A DNA stretch of 64,000 bases from an uncultured Roseburia sp. (GCA_947642555.1 CANRSX010000017.1:34890-98889); one strand, 5' to 3'; positions 17,485-26,307 are shown, numbered from the stretch's first letter. Program-made: numbers and translations. Notes: generated from the letters alone by a model not told the origin.

Positions 17485-18330
17485 ATGGAATGGATCGACC
17501 GGTTCAATGAGGCAGTCCGCTACCTGGAGGACCATCTGACGGAGGAGACGGACTATAAGGCGCTGGGACGCATCGCCTGCTGTTCCTCGTATCATTTTCA
17601 GAGGATGTTTGCCTACATGGCGGGCGTGCCGCTGTCCGAATATATCCGCAGGCGGAGGATGTCGCTTGCCGCCGCGGATCTTCTGGGGCGTGATATGAAA
17701 ATCGTGGATGTCGCGGCAAAGTACGGCTACAGCTCGCCCACGGCCTTTAACAGGGCGTTTCAGTCGGTGCACGGGATCGCGCCCTCCGCGGTAAAAAACG
17801 GGGGCGTATCCGTAAAATCCTTTCCGCCGGTCACGTTTAAAATCACTGTAAAAGGAGTGGAGGAAATGAATTACCGGATTGAGAAAAAAGAGGCGTTCCG
17901 CATCGTGGGCGTGTCCGTGCCGCTGGACCGGGATATCGAGAAAAATTTTGCCGTCATCCCGTCAAAATGGCAGGAGACGGCGGAGAACGGAACCCTGCAG
18001 CGGCTGGCCGGCCTGATGGACACAGAGCCCATGGGAGTGCTCGGCGTCAGCGTCTGCAATGACCTGGAGCCCTGGAAGTATTTTATCGCAGCGGCGTCCA
18101 CGAAGGAGGCGGAGGGACTTGCGGAATACGTGGTGCCAGCGGCGACCTGGGCGGTATTTCCGGGAGAGGGCGCGAACCAGTCGATCCAGGAGCTGGAGCG
18201 GCGCATCGTGACGGAGTGGCTGCCGGATTCCGGATATGAGTACGGGAGCGCGCCCGACGTGGAGGTGTATCTGAATCCCGACCCGCAGAATGCGCGGTAT
18301 GAGGTGTGGATCCCGGTGATAAAAAAGTAA
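17485..18330 (+). CDS. AraC family regulator with GyrI-like effector-binding domain
   Basis: A 281-residue regulator. Residues 1-105 are the AraC DNA-binding domain with two helix-turn-helix units (DYKALGRIACCSSYHFQRMF; IVDVAAKYGYSSPTAFNRAF). A short linker leads to a GyrI/Rob-type effector-binding domain from about residue 130 (EKKEAFRIVGVSVPL ... ARYEVWIPV), as in SAV0855/Rob-like regulators that bind small hydrophobic or cationic molecules. The start ATG 17485 has GAAGGAGGAG ahead. A strong bidirectional terminator separates it from the convergent rpsT. Confidence 0.9.
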   Translation: MEWIDRFNEAVRYLEDHLTEETDYKALGRIACCSSYHFQRMFAYMAGVPLSEYIRRRRMSLAAADLLGRDMKIVDVAAKYGYSSPTAFNRAFQSVHGIAPSAVKNGGVSVKSFPPVTFKITVKGVEEMNYRIEKKEAFRIVGVSVPLDRDIEKNFAVIPSKWQETAENGTLQRLAGLMDTEPMGVLGVSVCNDLEPWKYFIAAASTKEAEGLAEYVVPAATWAVFPGEGANQSIQELERRIVTEWLPDSGYEYGSAPDVEVYLNPDPQNARYEVWIPVIKK

Positions 18331-18336
18331 AAAGAA

Positions 18337-18367
18337 AAACACCAGTATGACGGTACTGGTGTTTTTT
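18337..18367. terminator. Bidirectional intrinsic terminator between araC-type gene and rpsT
   Basis: An 11-bp stem AAACACCAGTA/TACTGGTGTTT with loop TGACGG is followed by T7 on the plus strand. On the minus strand the same stem is followed by a T-rich run, so it can end both convergent transcripts. Confidence 0.92.
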
Positions 18368-18413
18368 TCACGGCTGGGTCAGGCCGTGTATGGTATCTAT
18401 TCGCAACGATATC

Positions 18414-18677
18414 TTAAGCCATGGAATTCACAAGCTTTGCCAAACGGGAAACCTTTCTGGCGGAATTGTTCCTGTGATAAACGCCCTTGCTCGCGGCGCT
18501 CTCGATCGTAGCGGTCGCAACGGTAAGCGCTGCCTTCGCTGCATCTTTGTCATTCGCAGCAACTGCGGCCTCCACCTTCTTGGTCATGGTCTTCACTTTG
18601 CTTCTGATCGCTTTATTTCTCGCAGCTCTCGTCTCTGCCACTAAAATACGCTTCTTTGCAGATTTAATATTAGCCAA
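18414..18677 (-). CDS. rpsT: 30S ribosomal protein S20, TTG start
   Basis: An 87-residue small basic protein beginning (M)ANIKSAKKRILVAETRAARN and ending ARKVSRLAKLVNSMA, the S20 family signature. The start codon is TTG at 18677: GGGAGGTG sits six bases ahead, and every S20 begins with an ANIKSAKKR-like sequence. In E. coli rpsT also starts with UUG and is autoregulated in translation, so the rare start may have the same role here. It binds 16S rRNA in the small subunit. It is monocistronic between its own promoter and the terminator at 18337. Confidence 0.96.
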   Translation of the reverse strand: MANIKSAKKRILVAETRAARNKAIRSKVKTMTKKVEAAVAANDKDAAKAALTVATATIESAASKGVYHRNNSARKVSRLAKLVNSMA

Positions 18678-18764
18678 CTCGTACACCTCCCACTCTGTAT
18701 GGTATTCTGATAGATATCCACATCTAAGCCGGACACGGACAGTTCGATGTAAACACACTAGTGT

Positions 18765-18793
18765 ATTGTAGGATATTCTGTCTGTTCTGTCAA
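18765..18793 (-). promoter_or_regulatory. Strong sigma-A promoter of rpsT
   Basis: On the minus strand TTGACA (18788-18793), a 17-bp spacer and TACAAT (18765-18770), a near-consensus promoter giving a leader of roughly 80 nt before the TTG start. A 10-bp palindrome ACACTAGTGT lies just after the -10 box. Confidence 0.88.
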
Positions 18794-18877
18794 GAGGAAA
18801 ATAGAAAAAGCGCGGATAATTTCTCTCCGGTATGGGAAAATAAAGGTAAGAAAGAACGACAGAAAATGGAGGGAGTT

Positions 18878-19840
18878 ATGTATCAGATACGTACCGACCT
18901 GGCGCTGGAGACGCAGGAGAAGATGCAGGAGGACCACATCGAGCTAAAGGGCGTCCGGTTTCTCGAGGAAAAGATCGACAAAAATCTGACGATCAGCACG
19001 GTTTCGATCGAGACGGAAAACGGCGCGAGGACGATGGGAAAGCCAAAGGGAACCTACATCACGATCGAGGCGGGAAACATGGACGAGGAGGATGAGGACT
19101 ACCACAGAGAGATTTCCGTGCAGCTGGCGAAGGTGATTCGGAAGCTTGCCAGAATAAAAAAGGAGGACATCTCCGTGCTGATCGTCGGGCTTGGCAACCG
19201 GGAGGTCACGCCGGACGCGCTGGGACCGCGCGTGGTCGACAACCTCTTTATCACGCGGCACATTATCAGGGAATACGGAAAATACGCGTTTGGCGAGGAA
19301 AACGTCAACCGGATCAGTAGCATTGTGCCGGGGGTGATGGCGCAGACCGGCATGGAGAGCCTTGAGATTATCCGGGGAATCATAAAGGAGACGAAGCCGG
19401 ATCTGATCATTGCGGTCGATGCGCTGGCGGCCCGGAGCACAAAGCGGTTAAACCGGACGATCCAGGTGACGGATACCGGCATCAATCCGGGCAGCGGCGT
19501 CGGTAATCACAGGCACGGATTAAACGAAAAGAGCCTGGGCGTGCCGGTGATTTCCATCGGGATCCCGACTGTGGTGGACGCTGCGACAATTGTAAATGAC
19601 ACGATGTACAATCTGGTGACGGCGCTGACGCAGAGCGAGGCGTTTTCCGCGGTGGGCAGCTCCTTAGAGGAGTTAAACGACGCGGAGAAATACGAGCTGA
19701 TCCGGGAGCTGCTCTCCCCGAATCTCAACGCGATGTTTGTGACGCCGAAGGATATCGACGAGTCGGTGAAACGCTTAAGCTTTACGATCTCGGAGGGGCT
19801 GAATCTGGCATTTGCGGACGGATGTCTGACGACGGCATAA
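18878..19840 (+). CDS. gpr: Germination protease (GPR endopeptidase)
   Basis: A 320-residue A25-family protease that degrades small acid-soluble spore proteins at germination. The N-terminus MYQIRTDLALETQEKM carries the propeptide region removed on activation. VLIVGLGNREVTPDALGPRVV, IVPGVMAQTGMESLEI, IAVDALAARSTKRLNRTIQ and INPGSGVGNHRHGLN are family hallmarks. Start ATG 18878 has GGAGGGA ahead; the frame extends upstream but with weaker starts. Direct adjacency to spoIIP is the standard arrangement in spore-forming Firmicutes and shows the organism belongs to a sporulating lineage. Confidence 0.96.
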   Translation: MYQIRTDLALETQEKMQEDHIELKGVRFLEEKIDKNLTISTVSIETENGARTMGKPKGTYITIEAGNMDEEDEDYHREISVQLAKVIRKLARIKKEDISVLIVGLGNREVTPDALGPRVVDNLFITRHIIREYGKYAFGEENVNRISSIVPGVMAQTGMESLEIIRGIIKETKPDLIIAVDALAARSTKRLNRTIQVTDTGINPGSGVGNHRHGLNEKSLGVPVISIGIPTVVDAATIVNDTMYNLVTALTQSEAFSAVGSSLEELNDAEKYELIRELLSPNLNAMFVTPKDIDESVKRLSFTISEGLNLAFADGCLTTA

Positions 19841-19868
19841 CAGACGCGGTGCGCGCATAGATTTTACT

Positions 19869-21314
19869 ATGCGTAATTTCAGGAATCCGTTCCGATACGG
19901 ATATAAAAGCGGGACAAAAAAGAAAAGAAACGTACCGATGCTGATGGCTGTGATCGGGACAGCGGCGGCCGTCCTGTTTTTTCACGGGCAGAGCAGGCTG
20001 TTCGCCGGATTTGAGCGGGAGCTTAAGGCATGTCTGTACCAGGACATTCAGGAGCTCTATTATCCGGGGGTGATCTATGTTGCGGCCGGGGAGGAGCAGA
20101 CGGCGGCGGAGCGCGTGCTGTCCCATTTTTTTATGCTGGAGAGTGGGACGAAGCGTATGGAGGCATATCCGACCCAGGTGGAAAGCGACCTTTCCTACGA
20201 GGCGATCCTGGCCAGGGAGGCGGCGGACGAAAATTATGTGGACGAGGAGACGGGGACAGTCGTGGTAAACGGGCTGGCGCCCGATCTGATGGATCAGGCG
20301 TCAGGAGGAACGGCGGATCCGATGGGTCAGACATCAGGAGGAACGGCGGATCTGTCTGCGGAAGCATCAGCCCCCCGGGGATCGTCCGGCACATCCGCCG
20401 CGGGTGAGGCGGGTCAGGCGGGAACACAGGATCCTGCTTCGGACGGCAGTGCGGCGGAGGGCGGAAGCGTCCCGGAAGGACAGGATACGGCAGCAGCGTC
20501 TGCCGCTGCGGGAGCTGCCGCCTCCGTACCGGCAGGCAGCCAGCCGCTCGTCACGTATTCCAGGGAAAAATTAAATGATTTCGATTATCTGCTTCAGAAT
20601 TTTTACCAGGTGGACCGCACGACCACGATAACGTCTTCCCAGCTGAATAAGGATGCGCTTCTCGGAAAGGATGTGCGTCTCTCGCACGATGCGTCCACGC
20701 CGCAGATTCTGATTTACCACACGCATTCCCAGGAGGGATATGCGGACTCTGTCCCCGGAGATTCCTCTACGAGTGTGGTTGGAGTGGGCGACTACCTGAC
20801 GCAGCTTCTGACCGAGCAGTACGGGTTTTCCGTCATTCACCATAAGGGCGCCTACGATGTCGGGGACCGGGATCACGCCTACTCGAATGCGGGCCCGGCA
20901 CTGGAACAGATTCTGGCGGAAAATCCGGGGATTGAGGTTGTGATCGACCTGCACCGGGACGGGGTGGGGGAGAACACCAGGCTGGTCACGACCCAGAACG
21001 GGGTACCGATGGCGCAGATCATGTTTTTTAACGGGCTGAGCCGGACTACGCGGATGGGGGATATCGATTATCTGTATAATCCATATATCGCGGATAATCT
21101 GGCGATGTCCTTTCAGATGCAGCTTAAGGCGGCGGAGTATTATCCGGGCTTTACCAGGCGGATCTATCTGAAGGGCTACCGGTATAATATGCATTACTGC
21201 CCGCACACGCTGCTGATCGAGGTCGGCGCGCAGACCAATACGTTTGAGGAGGCGAAAAACGCGATGGTTCCTTTGGCGGATCTGCTCAATAAGGTGCTGA
21301 CCGGGGCGCAGTAG
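19869..21314 (+). CDS. spoIIP: Stage II sporulation protein P (amidase)
   Basis: A 481-residue protein with one N-terminal membrane anchor (about residues 24-42). A low-complexity Gly/Ala/Ser/Glu-rich region covers about residues 135-220. The C-terminal SpoIIP amidase domain has LIYHTHSQEGY, IEVVIDLHRDGVGE and LLIEVGAQTNTFEEAKNAM carrying the metal ligands and catalytic Glu. With SpoIID and SpoIIM it hydrolyses septal peptidoglycan during engulfment. The start ATG 19869 has no obvious SD, unusual for this window. The linker holds a 33-bp tandem duplication (20283-20348). It follows gpr by 28 bp. Confidence 0.95.
   Translation: MRNFRNPFRYGYKSGTKKKRNVPMLMAVIGTAAAVLFFHGQSRLFAGFERELKACLYQDIQELYYPGVIYVAAGEEQTAAERVLSHFFMLESGTKRMEAYPTQVESDLSYEAILAREAADENYVDEETGTVVVNGLAPDLMDQASGGTADPMGQTSGGTADLSAEASAPRGSSGTSAAGEAGQAGTQDPASDGSAAEGGSVPEGQDTAAASAAAGAAASVPAGSQPLVTYSREKLNDFDYLLQNFYQVDRTTTITSSQLNKDALLGKDVRLSHDASTPQILIYHTHSQEGYADSVPGDSSTSVVGVGDYLTQLLTEQYGFSVIHHKGAYDVGDRDHAYSNAGPALEQILAENPGIEVVIDLHRDGVGENTRLVTTQNGVPMAQIMFFNGLSRTTRMGDIDYLYNPYIADNLAMSFQMQLKAAEYYPGFTRRIYLKGYRYNMHYCPHTLLIEVGAQTNTFEEAKNAMVPLADLLNKVLTGAQ
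20283..20348 (+). repeat. 33-bp tandem duplication in the spoIIP linker
   Basis: Units at 20283-20315 and 20316-20348 match at most positions, with the 3' half TCAGGAGGAACGGCG identical. They encode DxMxQxSGGTA twice and keep the frame. Confidence 0.88.
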
Positions 21315-21325
21315 GGATCCGGGGC

Positions 21326-21354
21326 TGGAAATTTTACGATGGCCATGTTACAAT
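21326..21354 (+). promoter_or_regulatory. Candidate promoter of the PAP2 gene
   Basis: TGGAAA (21326-21331), a 17-bp spacer and TACAAT (21349-21354). The -35 box is only partly consensus. Confidence 0.4.
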
Positions 21355-21426
21355 GGGGACGGACTGGAAAACGCGCCCGCGGTCCGGCGTACGGAGGACC
21401 AGGCGCAGACTTTGGAGGAAAGTGTA

Positions 21427-21984
21427 ATGTGGGAAACGTTTCTGACACTGGACGGAAATCTTCTGCTGTGGATTCAGGAATACATAAGAAATGATCTGCT
21501 GACGCCTGTGATGCGGTTTCTGACGCATCTGGGCGATGCGGGATTCCTGTGGATTGTCTGCACGATCCTGTTCCTTCTGTGGAGGGAACGGCGGGGAACC
21601 GGGATCTGCATGACCTTCTCCCTGCTGTGTTCGCTTCTTGTCAACAATCTGCTGTTAAAAAATCTTGTGGCGCGGACCCGGCCGTATGAGGCGGTGGAGG
21701 GACTGTCAAGAATCATTGAGGCGCAGGTGGATCTGTCGTTTCCATCGGGGCATGCGGGAAGCTCGTTCGCGGCGGCCGTCGCTGTTTTTCTCACCTGCCC
21801 GAAGCGGATCGGCATACCGGCGCTTGCGCTGGCAGCGCTGATCTCGCTCTCAAGGCTCTATGTGGGCGCGCACTACCCGACGGATGTAATTGCAGGCGCG
21901 CTGATCGGGAGTGCGGCGGCCGTTCTGGTACATAAATGCTATTCGCGCCACTGCTTTAAGTCGTCTCCATACCACACAACCTGA
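21427..21984 (+). CDS. PAP2 family lipid phosphatase
   Basis: A 185-residue membrane phosphatase with several hydrophobic segments. All three PAP2 catalytic motifs are present: K78...R85-P86 (KNLVARTRP), PSGH at 106-109, and SR...H149...D153 (SRLYVGAHYPTD). Such enzymes dephosphorylate undecaprenyl pyrophosphate or phosphatidyl phosphates at the membrane; uppP at 61.5 kb would be an unrelated enzyme with a similar role. ATG 21427 has TTGGAGGAA six bases ahead. The 3' end overlaps the convergent GGDEF gene by 46 bp, so its last 15 codons are antisense to that gene. Confidence 0.92.
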   Translation: MWETFLTLDGNLLLWIQEYIRNDLLTPVMRFLTHLGDAGFLWIVCTILFLLWRERRGTGICMTFSLLCSLLVNNLLLKNLVARTRPYEAVEGLSRIIEAQVDLSFPSGHAGSSFAAAVAVFLTCPKRIGIPALALAALISLSRLYVGAHYPTDVIAGALIGSAAAVLVHKCYSRHCFKSSPYHTT

Positions 21985-22853
21985 TTGCGCCCGAAATTCT
22001 TCGCGTCATAGAGCATGGCATCCGCAACCTTCAGATAAGAATTGTATTCATTCTCCAGCTGCGGTACGACCGTAACGCCTCCGGAACTGACGGTAACCCA
22101 GCCGGAGGGATTGGACGGATGCGGGATATGGCGCTCCTCGATTTCCCGCAGGATCTTCTTTACAAGTTCAAAAACAGGTCTGGCGTCGCCGCCGAGCACG
22201 ATCGCGATAAATTCCTCGCCGCCGTAGCGCGCGACAAAATCCGTGGTGCGCCGCAGATTCTGCGAGAGAACCGTCGCGACCGCGGCGATGACTTTGTCCC
22301 CGGCGGGATGACCGAAGGTGTCATTGTACGCTTTGAAGTGATCGATGTCGAACATACAGATGGAAAACGGCACCTTCAGGCGGATCGCCTCCTGCCATTT
22401 TATAATGCTGTAGCGCTCATAGCGCCGTCTGTTTGCGATCCCGGTCAGCTGGTCGATCATGGAGAGCTGCTCGAGCTGCTTGCTGTACTGATGCAGCCTG
22501 ATATGGGTGCGGACTCTCGCGTGTACGATCAGCGGGTGAAACGGTTTGGAAATATAGTCAACCGCGCCTAAGGTAAGACCGCGCTGTTCATTCTCGATGT
22601 CCGAGAGGCTGGTGATCAGAATCACGGGAACATGCTGCGTGATGATCTCCTCCTGCAGCTTTTTTAACATGGTAAAACCGTCCATGCCGGGCAGGACGAC
22701 GTCTAAGAGGATCAGCGAAAAATCGCCGGTAAGCGCACGGGCAAAGCCGTCTTCCGCCGTCTGTGTGGTGGTAACGTCGTACTCCTCGCAAAGGATCGAG
22801 GTAAGCTGAGCGGTCTGCAGCGGGCTGTCGTCTACAATTAAAATCTTTTCCAT
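21939..22853 (-). CDS. Response regulator diguanylate cyclase (receiver-GGDEF)
   Basis: 304 residues. The receiver domain (1-120) has the acidic pair D8/D9, phospho-acceptor D51 (LILLDVVLPGMDG), T81 (ILITS) and K103 (ISKPF). The GGDEF domain (about 130-295) has MFDIDHFKAYNDTFGHPAGD, active-site GGEEF at 211-215, and RTTD at 202-205, exactly five residues ahead as in a product-inhibition I-site. It is therefore a PleD/WspR-like enzyme predicted to make cyclic di-GMP when phosphorylated. The start at 22853 has GAGGAG ahead. No partner kinase is adjacent. It overlaps PAP2 at the 3' end. Confidence 0.95.
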   Translation of the reverse strand: MEKILIVDDSPLQTAQLTSILCEEYDVTTTQTAEDGFARALTGDFSLILLDVVLPGMDGFTMLKKLQEEIITQHVPVILITSLSDIENEQRGLTLGAVDYISKPFHPLIVHARVRTHIRLHQYSKQLEQLSMIDQLTGIANRRRYERYSIIKWQEAIRLKVPFSICMFDIDHFKAYNDTFGHPAGDKVIAAVATVLSQNLRRTTDFVARYGGEEFIAIVLGGDARPVFELVKKILREIEERHIPHPSNPSGWVTVSSGGVTVVPQLENEYNSYLKVADAMLYDAKNFGRNQVVWYGDDLKQWRE

Positions 22854-22971
22854 GGTTATACTCCTCGTATAAGCTGTTTCGCGCGGCTGCGGTTTCGTGT
22901 GTCGGAGAGGAGCAGCCGGCATCTGTGTATACAAGAACTTTACATGAAAAACGACAATTTTGCAAGGTGTT

Positions 22972-24066
22972 TTACAACGTTTCCTCCTTTAAACCGGTCA
23001 GAATTTCACAGCCGTCCGCGGTGACCAGGATCTCGTTTTCAATGCGGACGCCGCCGATGCCCGGCACGTAGACGCCCGGCTCAATCGTGAATACCATGTT
23101 TTCTTCGATCGTCTCCGTCACGCCCGGCTCCAGAACAGGCCATTCGTGGCAGGAGATGCCGATGCTGTGGCCCAGATGCGTGCCAGCGTACCGGCCGTAA
23201 GGGCTTTCCGCGGCGACTGCCCTGGCGCAGTCGATGAGATCGCTCATCGGGACATGCGGCTTTACGAGGCGGATGCAGGCGTTTTCGATCTCCCAGGCCA
23301 GCTGCCAGAGCGCTTTCTGCTCCGGGCTGCTGTCTCCCAGGCAGAAGGTGCGCGTCCAGTCGGAGGAATACCCGTTTACGATCGCGCCGAAATCCGTGAG
23401 CACCAGGTCGCCCTTCTCCATGATTTTGTTCCCCGGGACCTCCGTGATCACGGCGGATTTCATGCCGGATAACAGCTTCATCGTGAAGGGAACGCCGTCG
23501 GAGCCCCGTTTTCGCATGTGGTATTCCAGCTCCGCCACCGCGTCCAGCTCGGTGATGCCGGGCTTCAGAATCGTTTTTGCGTGCTCCATGGCGGACACGG
23601 CCACATCCGCGGAGCGGCGCAGCAGGTCGATTTCGTCCGCGTCCTTTATGAGGCGCATCGCCGCAAGATGGGGGGCCAGATTACAGAAATCCGCATCGGC
23701 AAACGTTTCGCGCAGAAAAAGCCAGGTGCTAAGGTCAATGGAATCCTGCTCCAGCCAGAGCGCGGACGTATCCCGGGTGCGGATCAGAGCCGCGAGCGTC
23801 GTTAAGAAGCCCTCCGTCGTATTGTCGTAGAGCACCAGCCTGTCATAGCACACGCCTGCACTGGCGGCGATCTGCGCCTCCCATTTCGCGGGCGCAATCA
23901 GCGCGCAGTCCGCCCCGGGCACGACGGCTGTAGGGCCGATCTGCTTGGGCCTCCTTGCCGTGGTGCGAAAGCCGGTGAGGTAAAAAATATTCGCCTCGCT
24001 GGTGACGACTGCGGTCTGACCGGACAGCTTAGAGGATAACCGGTCTCTTCGTTCTTTCAGTTGCAT
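22972..24066 (-). CDS. M24 family metallopeptidase (short Xaa-Pro aminopeptidase/dipeptidase)
   Basis: A 364-residue, two-domain M24 protein, shorter than the one at 3106-4902. A creatinase-like N-terminal domain (VVTSEANIFYLTGFRTTARR) precedes the pita-bread domain with metal ligands in LTDFGAIVNGYSSDWTRTF, GTHLGHSIGI and FTIEPGVYVPGIGGVRIENE. It is predicted to cleave X-Pro peptides in the cytoplasm. The start at 24066 has GAAAGGAGAG ahead. It lies downstream of the DUF2804 gene on the same strand, separated by 200 bp that include a hairpin (24236-24255). Confidence 0.92.
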   Translation of the reverse strand: MQLKERRDRLSSKLSGQTAVVTSEANIFYLTGFRTTARRPKQIGPTAVVPGADCALIAPAKWEAQIAASAGVCYDRLVLYDNTTEGFLTTLAALIRTRDTSALWLEQDSIDLSTWLFLRETFADADFCNLAPHLAAMRLIKDADEIDLLRRSADVAVSAMEHAKTILKPGITELDAVAELEYHMRKRGSDGVPFTMKLLSGMKSAVITEVPGNKIMEKGDLVLTDFGAIVNGYSSDWTRTFCLGDSSPEQKALWQLAWEIENACIRLVKPHVPMSDLIDCARAVAAESPYGRYAGTHLGHSIGISCHEWPVLEPGVTETIEENMVFTIEPGVYVPGIGGVRIENEILVTADGCEILTGLKEETL

Positions 24067-24235
24067 ATATAATCTCTCCTTTCTCTGTGGCATCACATCA
24101 TCTGTATTTTACCACAGCAGGGGGAGAGGAGGCGTTATGCAGTTTCGACGGGAGGCGTGCAGAAGCGGTCGCAGGGAAGGAAAAATTCTGTATGAAAAAG
24201 GCGATGAAGGCGATCCCTGAGACACATGGATATGA

Positions 24236-24255
24236 GGGAGCCGTAACCGGCTCCC
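24236..24255. repeat. 8-bp perfect hairpin between DUF2804 and M24 genes
   Basis: GGGAGCCG-TAAC-CGGCTCCC lies just after the DUF2804 stop codon on the minus strand. There is no T-run on either side, so it may stabilise a 3' end or mark a processing point rather than terminate. The surrounding 24067-24266 shows no gene I can support. Confidence 0.55.
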
Positions 24256-24266
24256 CGAAGATTTAT

Positions 24267-25301
24267 TCAGTACTTATTGTGCACCACCTCGACGGCGCAG
24301 AAGAAGTCCTTCACGGCAATCGCGGTCCCGTCATCTAAGACGGCAGTCCCGTTAAAATGACCGAACACCTGATGCTGGATGGTGGCAATCAGTTTTAAGT
24401 CTGTCGTTGCGGCGCGGTCCAGAACCGGCGTGAAGGTTCCGGTGAGCCTGCCGTCGTCCGAGGTGATCCGCCACTCTTTCATAAAATCATACGATCCGTC
24501 CGGCTTCTTCGGAATCCCGAACTCCACCTCGTTTAACTTGTGCGCGCGGTTGTCATAAAAGATGACGTTTTCCGTGGCGGCGCTCCGGTCGGAAAAGCCG
24601 TAGCCCAGATTCAGGCCAAAGGGAACGCCGTCGATCTGCCCGCTCCCGGTGCCCCAGTACCAGGTGTTGTCATAGGTCCAGACGCCCCTTCCCCAGTCGA
24701 GCACGCCGTAATCCTTCCCTCTGACAAACGTAACGGTGCGTGAGCCGAGCTTCGCCGTCCCGTACGCGGGCAGACAGTTGATCTTCTGATTGTAATAAAA
24801 TGCGGTGGGCTTCTCCTTCCACGGCGTGGCGATGCACATCGTGTCCATCTGCGGCTGCTCTAACGTGAGCGTTACGTCGAGATCCTCCCCCTGATAAAAA
24901 TGTTTAAAAAAGCAGCGGATCCGCCGTTTCCCCGGTGTGACATGATATTTTAAGCCAAAGGTTCTGCTGCGGTACACGGCGTCCCCGTCGTCGGAGTGCG
25001 CGCCGAGGTGATACTTTCCCATCGGAAATGCGGTCAGCACATTTCTCGTCTGCTCCCAGCCCTCTTTAAAATTCAGGAAGGAGGCGCCGATCAATCCGAT
25101 GTATCCCAGATCCGAGATCGTGAAGGCGACCCCGTAGGAATCGTTGGCGACGAGATAGTAATCCCACTCCTTGATCCGCCATTTCGGCGCACGGATGTCC
25201 GCGCGGTCGTAGGTCCAGTAAAGCTGTCTCGCCCAGCCGGGCTCTGTGATGTGTCCGTCTGCGTCCAGAAGGCGCATCGGTTTTGTGATTTCGTTCTGCA
25301 T
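24267..25301 (-). CDS. DUF2804 domain-containing protein
   Basis: A 344-residue protein matching DUF2804: N-terminus ITKPMRLLDADGHITEPGWARQLYW, then KWRIKEWDYYLV, LTLEQPQMDTMCIATPWKEK and YGVLDWGRGVWTYDNTWYWGTGSG. The family is predicted all-beta, lipocalin/carotenoid-like in layout, with no known activity. No signal peptide or membrane segment is present. The start at 25301 has GGGGGGA ahead. It is divergent from the DUF3737 gene with about 170 bp between. Confidence 0.88.
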   Translation of the reverse strand: MQNEITKPMRLLDADGHITEPGWARQLYWTYDRADIRAPKWRIKEWDYYLVANDSYGVAFTISDLGYIGLIGASFLNFKEGWEQTRNVLTAFPMGKYHLGAHSDDGDAVYRSRTFGLKYHVTPGKRRIRCFFKHFYQGEDLDVTLTLEQPQMDTMCIATPWKEKPTAFYYNQKINCLPAYGTAKLGSRTVTFVRGKDYGVLDWGRGVWTYDNTWYWGTGSGQIDGVPFGLNLGYGFSDRSAATENVIFYDNRAHKLNEVEFGIPKKPDGSYDFMKEWRITSDDGRLTGTFTPVLDRAATTDLKLIATIQHQVFGHFNGTAVLDDGTAIAVKDFFCAVEVVHNKY

Positions 25302-25380
25302 AAAATTCCCCCCTGTCTGTCTGTGATCTGTATCCATTTTATCACAGGCGCCGGAAAAAAGCCACCGGCGGCAAAAAGAT

Positions 25381-25409
25381 TTGCTTTTGCGGGGCGTGTA
25401 GGCTATAAT
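25381..25409 (+). promoter_or_regulatory. Promoter of the DUF3737 gene
   Basis: TTGCTT (25381-25386), a 17-bp spacer and perfect TATAAT (25404-25409), about 65 bp ahead of the start codon. Confidence 0.75.
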
Positions 25410-25473
25410 GGGCGCAGGGAAAGGGGCGAAGTGACCGCCGACCCGCGACAAAAGTGAAAACGAGGAATGGGAT

Positions 25474-26307
25474 ATGAGAACAATAGAACACGAGACATTT
25501 GATATGGAGCGCGCGCTCTACGGCAGCACGGGGATTCTGGCGCGTGAATGCAGATTTGACGGCCCGGCGGATGGGGAGAGCGCGTTTAAGGAGTGCGCGG
25601 ATATCGCGGCGGAGCGCTGCTTTTTTAACCTGCGCTATCCGTTCTGGCACGACCACGGCCTTGCGGTGAGGGACAGCGAGCTGACGGAGCTGTGCAGGGC
25701 GGCGCTCTGGTATTCCGACCGCATTGAGCTTCTGGATACGAAGCTGCACGGGATCAAGGCGCTGCGGGAGTGCAGCGACGTGACGATCGCCGGATGCGAC
25801 GTCGTCTCGCCGGAGTTCGGATGGTTTACGCACCGCGTCCGGATGCGGGATACGAAGGTGCAGGGCGAATACTTTATGATGCGCTCGGATCACCTGGATT
25901 TTTCCGGGGTCACGCTCGACGGGAAGTATTCGTTTCAGTACATAGAGGATTCCGTGTTTGACGGCTGTGTGTTCCGCACGAAGGACGCCTTCTGGCACGC
26001 AAAAAACGTCGTGGTAAAAAACAGCGTCGTGCAGGGCGAATATCTCGCGTGGTACTGCGAGAATGTGACGTTTGATCACTGTAAGATCACCGGCACGCAG
26101 CCGCTGTGCTACTGTAAAGGATTAAAGCTGATCGACTGCGAGATGGCGGACACGGATTTGTGCTTTGAAAAATCAGAAGTGGAAGCCACGATAACGACAG
26201 ATGTCATAAGCGTAAAAAATCCGCGCGCCGGCCGCATTTATCTGCCGTCGGCCGGGGAGATCATCATGGACGACGCGGAGGCGAAGGGAGAGGTGATTGT
26301 GCGGTAA
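25474..26307 (+). CDS. DUF3737 family protein (right-handed beta-helix-like)
   Basis: A 277-residue protein of the DUF3737 family. It consists of repeated short strands of the type 'FDGPADGESAFKEC', 'CDVTIAGCDVVSPEFGW', 'SVFDGCVFRTKDAFWHAKNVVVKNS', 'NVTFDHCKITGTQPLCYCKGL', the spacing expected of a pectate-lyase-like beta-helix. Many Cys and Trp/His residues line the repeats. No enzyme activity is established for the family and no secretion signal is present. The start ATG 25474 has a weak SD (GAGGAATGGG). It precedes the SDR gene by 84 bp. Confidence 0.88.
   Translation: MRTIEHETFDMERALYGSTGILARECRFDGPADGESAFKECADIAAERCFFNLRYPFWHDHGLAVRDSELTELCRAALWYSDRIELLDTKLHGIKALRECSDVTIAGCDVVSPEFGWFTHRVRMRDTKVQGEYFMMRSDHLDFSGVTLDGKYSFQYIEDSVFDGCVFRTKDAFWHAKNVVVKNSVVQGEYLAWYCENVTFDHCKITGTQPLCYCKGLKLIDCEMADTDLCFEKSEVEATITTDVISVKNPRAGRIYLPSAGEIIMDDAEAKGEVIVR

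Noticed and set aside
22842..22934. Earlier start for the diguanylate cyclase giving 27 more residues
   Set aside because: MEKILIVDDS is the normal receiver N-terminus and has GAGGAG at good spacing; the upstream segment has no SD.
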